Of a stretch of 5,894 nt of DNA, positions 5,450-5,894 are shown piece after piece. Each line of letters opens with the position of its first letter. Within the stretch, counting starts at the first letter, position 1. Source of the DNA: Clostridia bacterium (GTDB lineage Bacteria > Bacillota > Clostridia > Oscillospirales > Acutalibacteraceae); NCBI GenBank assembly GCA_017480265.1, contig JAFVAZ010000074.1, forward strand, positions 1 through 5,894. Reading direction: 5' to 3'. Both the position numbers and the translations under genes were made by a program. The notes beneath the pieces were generated by a model that ran no database searches, was not told the DNA's origin, and saw nothing but the letters and a program-made list of their open reading frames with translations.

Positions 5450-5860
5450 TTAAACTCTTCTTCTCTTTGGTGGTCTGCATCCATTGTGAGGGATAGGAGT
5501 AACATCTTTTATCATGCTAACTTCTAATCCTGCACTCTGTAGAGCCCTCACGGCAGCTTCTCGGCCTGAGCCAGGACCCTTTACATAAACTTCTACCGTC
5601 TTCATGCCGTGCTCTATAGCTGCCTTAGCTGCAGTTTCTGCTGCAGATTGAGCAGCAAAAGGAGTGGATTTCCTTGATCCTCTAAACCCTAATTCTCCTG
5701 AACTTGCCCACGATACGGCATTCCCGTTTATGTCTGTTATTGTAACAATCGTATTATTAAAGGTGGACTGAATATGTGCTACTCCACGCTCTATGTTTTT
5801 GCGTTCACGTCTTCTGCGAACTGTGGTGGCTTTTTTGCCAGCTTTTTTTTGTACTGCCAC
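5450..5860 (-). CDS. rpsK: 30S ribosomal protein S11
   Basis: S11 is part of the small-subunit platform and contacts mRNA near the E site. The 136 residues (usual 126-136) have a basic N-terminal tail, then NIERGVAHIQSTFNNTIVTI (22-41), GFRGSRKSTPFAAQ (58-71), KGPGSGREAA (94-103) and the C-terminal TPIPHNGCRPPKRRRV. Asn126-Gly127 corresponds to the site where E. coli S11 carries isoaspartate. The start is GTG (plus-strand 5858-5860), preceded by GGAGGG (5870-5875) at 9 nt; no alternative start codon precedes the conserved part in the tail. The gene follows rpsM after 15 nt and precedes rpsD by 27 nt, in one minus-strand operon. Confidence 0.98.
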   Translation of the reverse strand: MAVQKKAGKKATTVRRRRERKNIERGVAHIQSTFNNTIVTITDINGNAVSWASSGELGFRGSRKSTPFAAQSAAETAAKAAIEHGMKTVEVYVKGPGSGREAAVRALQSAGLEVSMIKDVTPIPHNGCRPPKRRRV

Positions 5861-5875
5861 TTATAATTTCCCTCC

Positions 5876-5894
5876 TTATTTCTTCTTGTTCGCC
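5876..5894 (-). CDS. rpsM: 30S ribosomal protein S13, last codons only
   Basis: On the minus strand, entering from beyond the window edge, the codons GCG AAC AAG AAG AAA TAA read Ala-Asn-Lys-Lys-Lys-stop, with the stop at plus-strand 5876-5878. S13 in Firmicutes commonly ends in such a lysine-rich ANKKK tail, and rpsM is the standard gene before rpsK. Only six codons are visible, so the call rests on this ending plus the gene order. The GGAGG of rpsK starts right after the stop. Confidence 0.8.

Overview
The window looks like chromosome of a low-GC Gram-positive bacterium, most likely a member of the Clostridia. The evidence is the A+T-rich coding, strong GGAGG-type ribosome binding sites, GTG and TTG starts, an IreB (UPF0297) gene, a zinc-ribbon (four-cysteine) ribosomal protein S4, and the Firmicutes order rpsM-rpsK-rpsD-rpoA-rplQ. 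No mobile element, tRNA, rRNA or CRISPR array was seen. The genus cannot be fixed from this sequence.

The left part (1-2495, plus strand) is a lysine/diaminopimelate (DAP) unit. It holds the 3' two thirds of an archaeal/fungal-type aspartate-semialdehyde dehydrogenase gene cut by the window edge, then dapA, then dapB, with gaps of 19 and 33 nt. These three enzymes carry aspartyl phosphate to tetrahydrodipicolinate, the precursor of meso-DAP for peptidoglycan and of lysine. The promoter, and any lysine riboswitch, would lie upstream of the window.

The middle part (2496-3285, plus strand) is a small separate transcription unit. A near-consensus sigma-A promoter (TTGAAA, 17 nt, TATAAT) lies directly in front of ireB. 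A 100-residue protein of unknown function follows, probably starting at a TTG codon. The unit ends at a 16-bp hairpin with a T run. In many Firmicutes ireB is followed by ruvX and a DUF1292 gene; neither is here.

The right part (3310-5894, minus strand) is the distal end of the large ribosomal protein cluster: the last codons of rpsM, then rpsK (S11), rpsD (S4), rpoA (RNA polymerase alpha) and rplQ (L17), closed by its own GC-rich hairpin. It converges on the ireB unit. The ecfA/ecfT/truA genes that often follow rplQ in Firmicutes are absent at this place.

Most of the window is ordinary housekeeping sequence. The points worth a second look are the unknown gene paired with ireB, the very short predicted leader of ireB, a repeated octamer and palindrome around its promoter, unusual residues in DapA, and an N-terminal extension and paired A runs in DapB. 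I did not find a clear new biological system.
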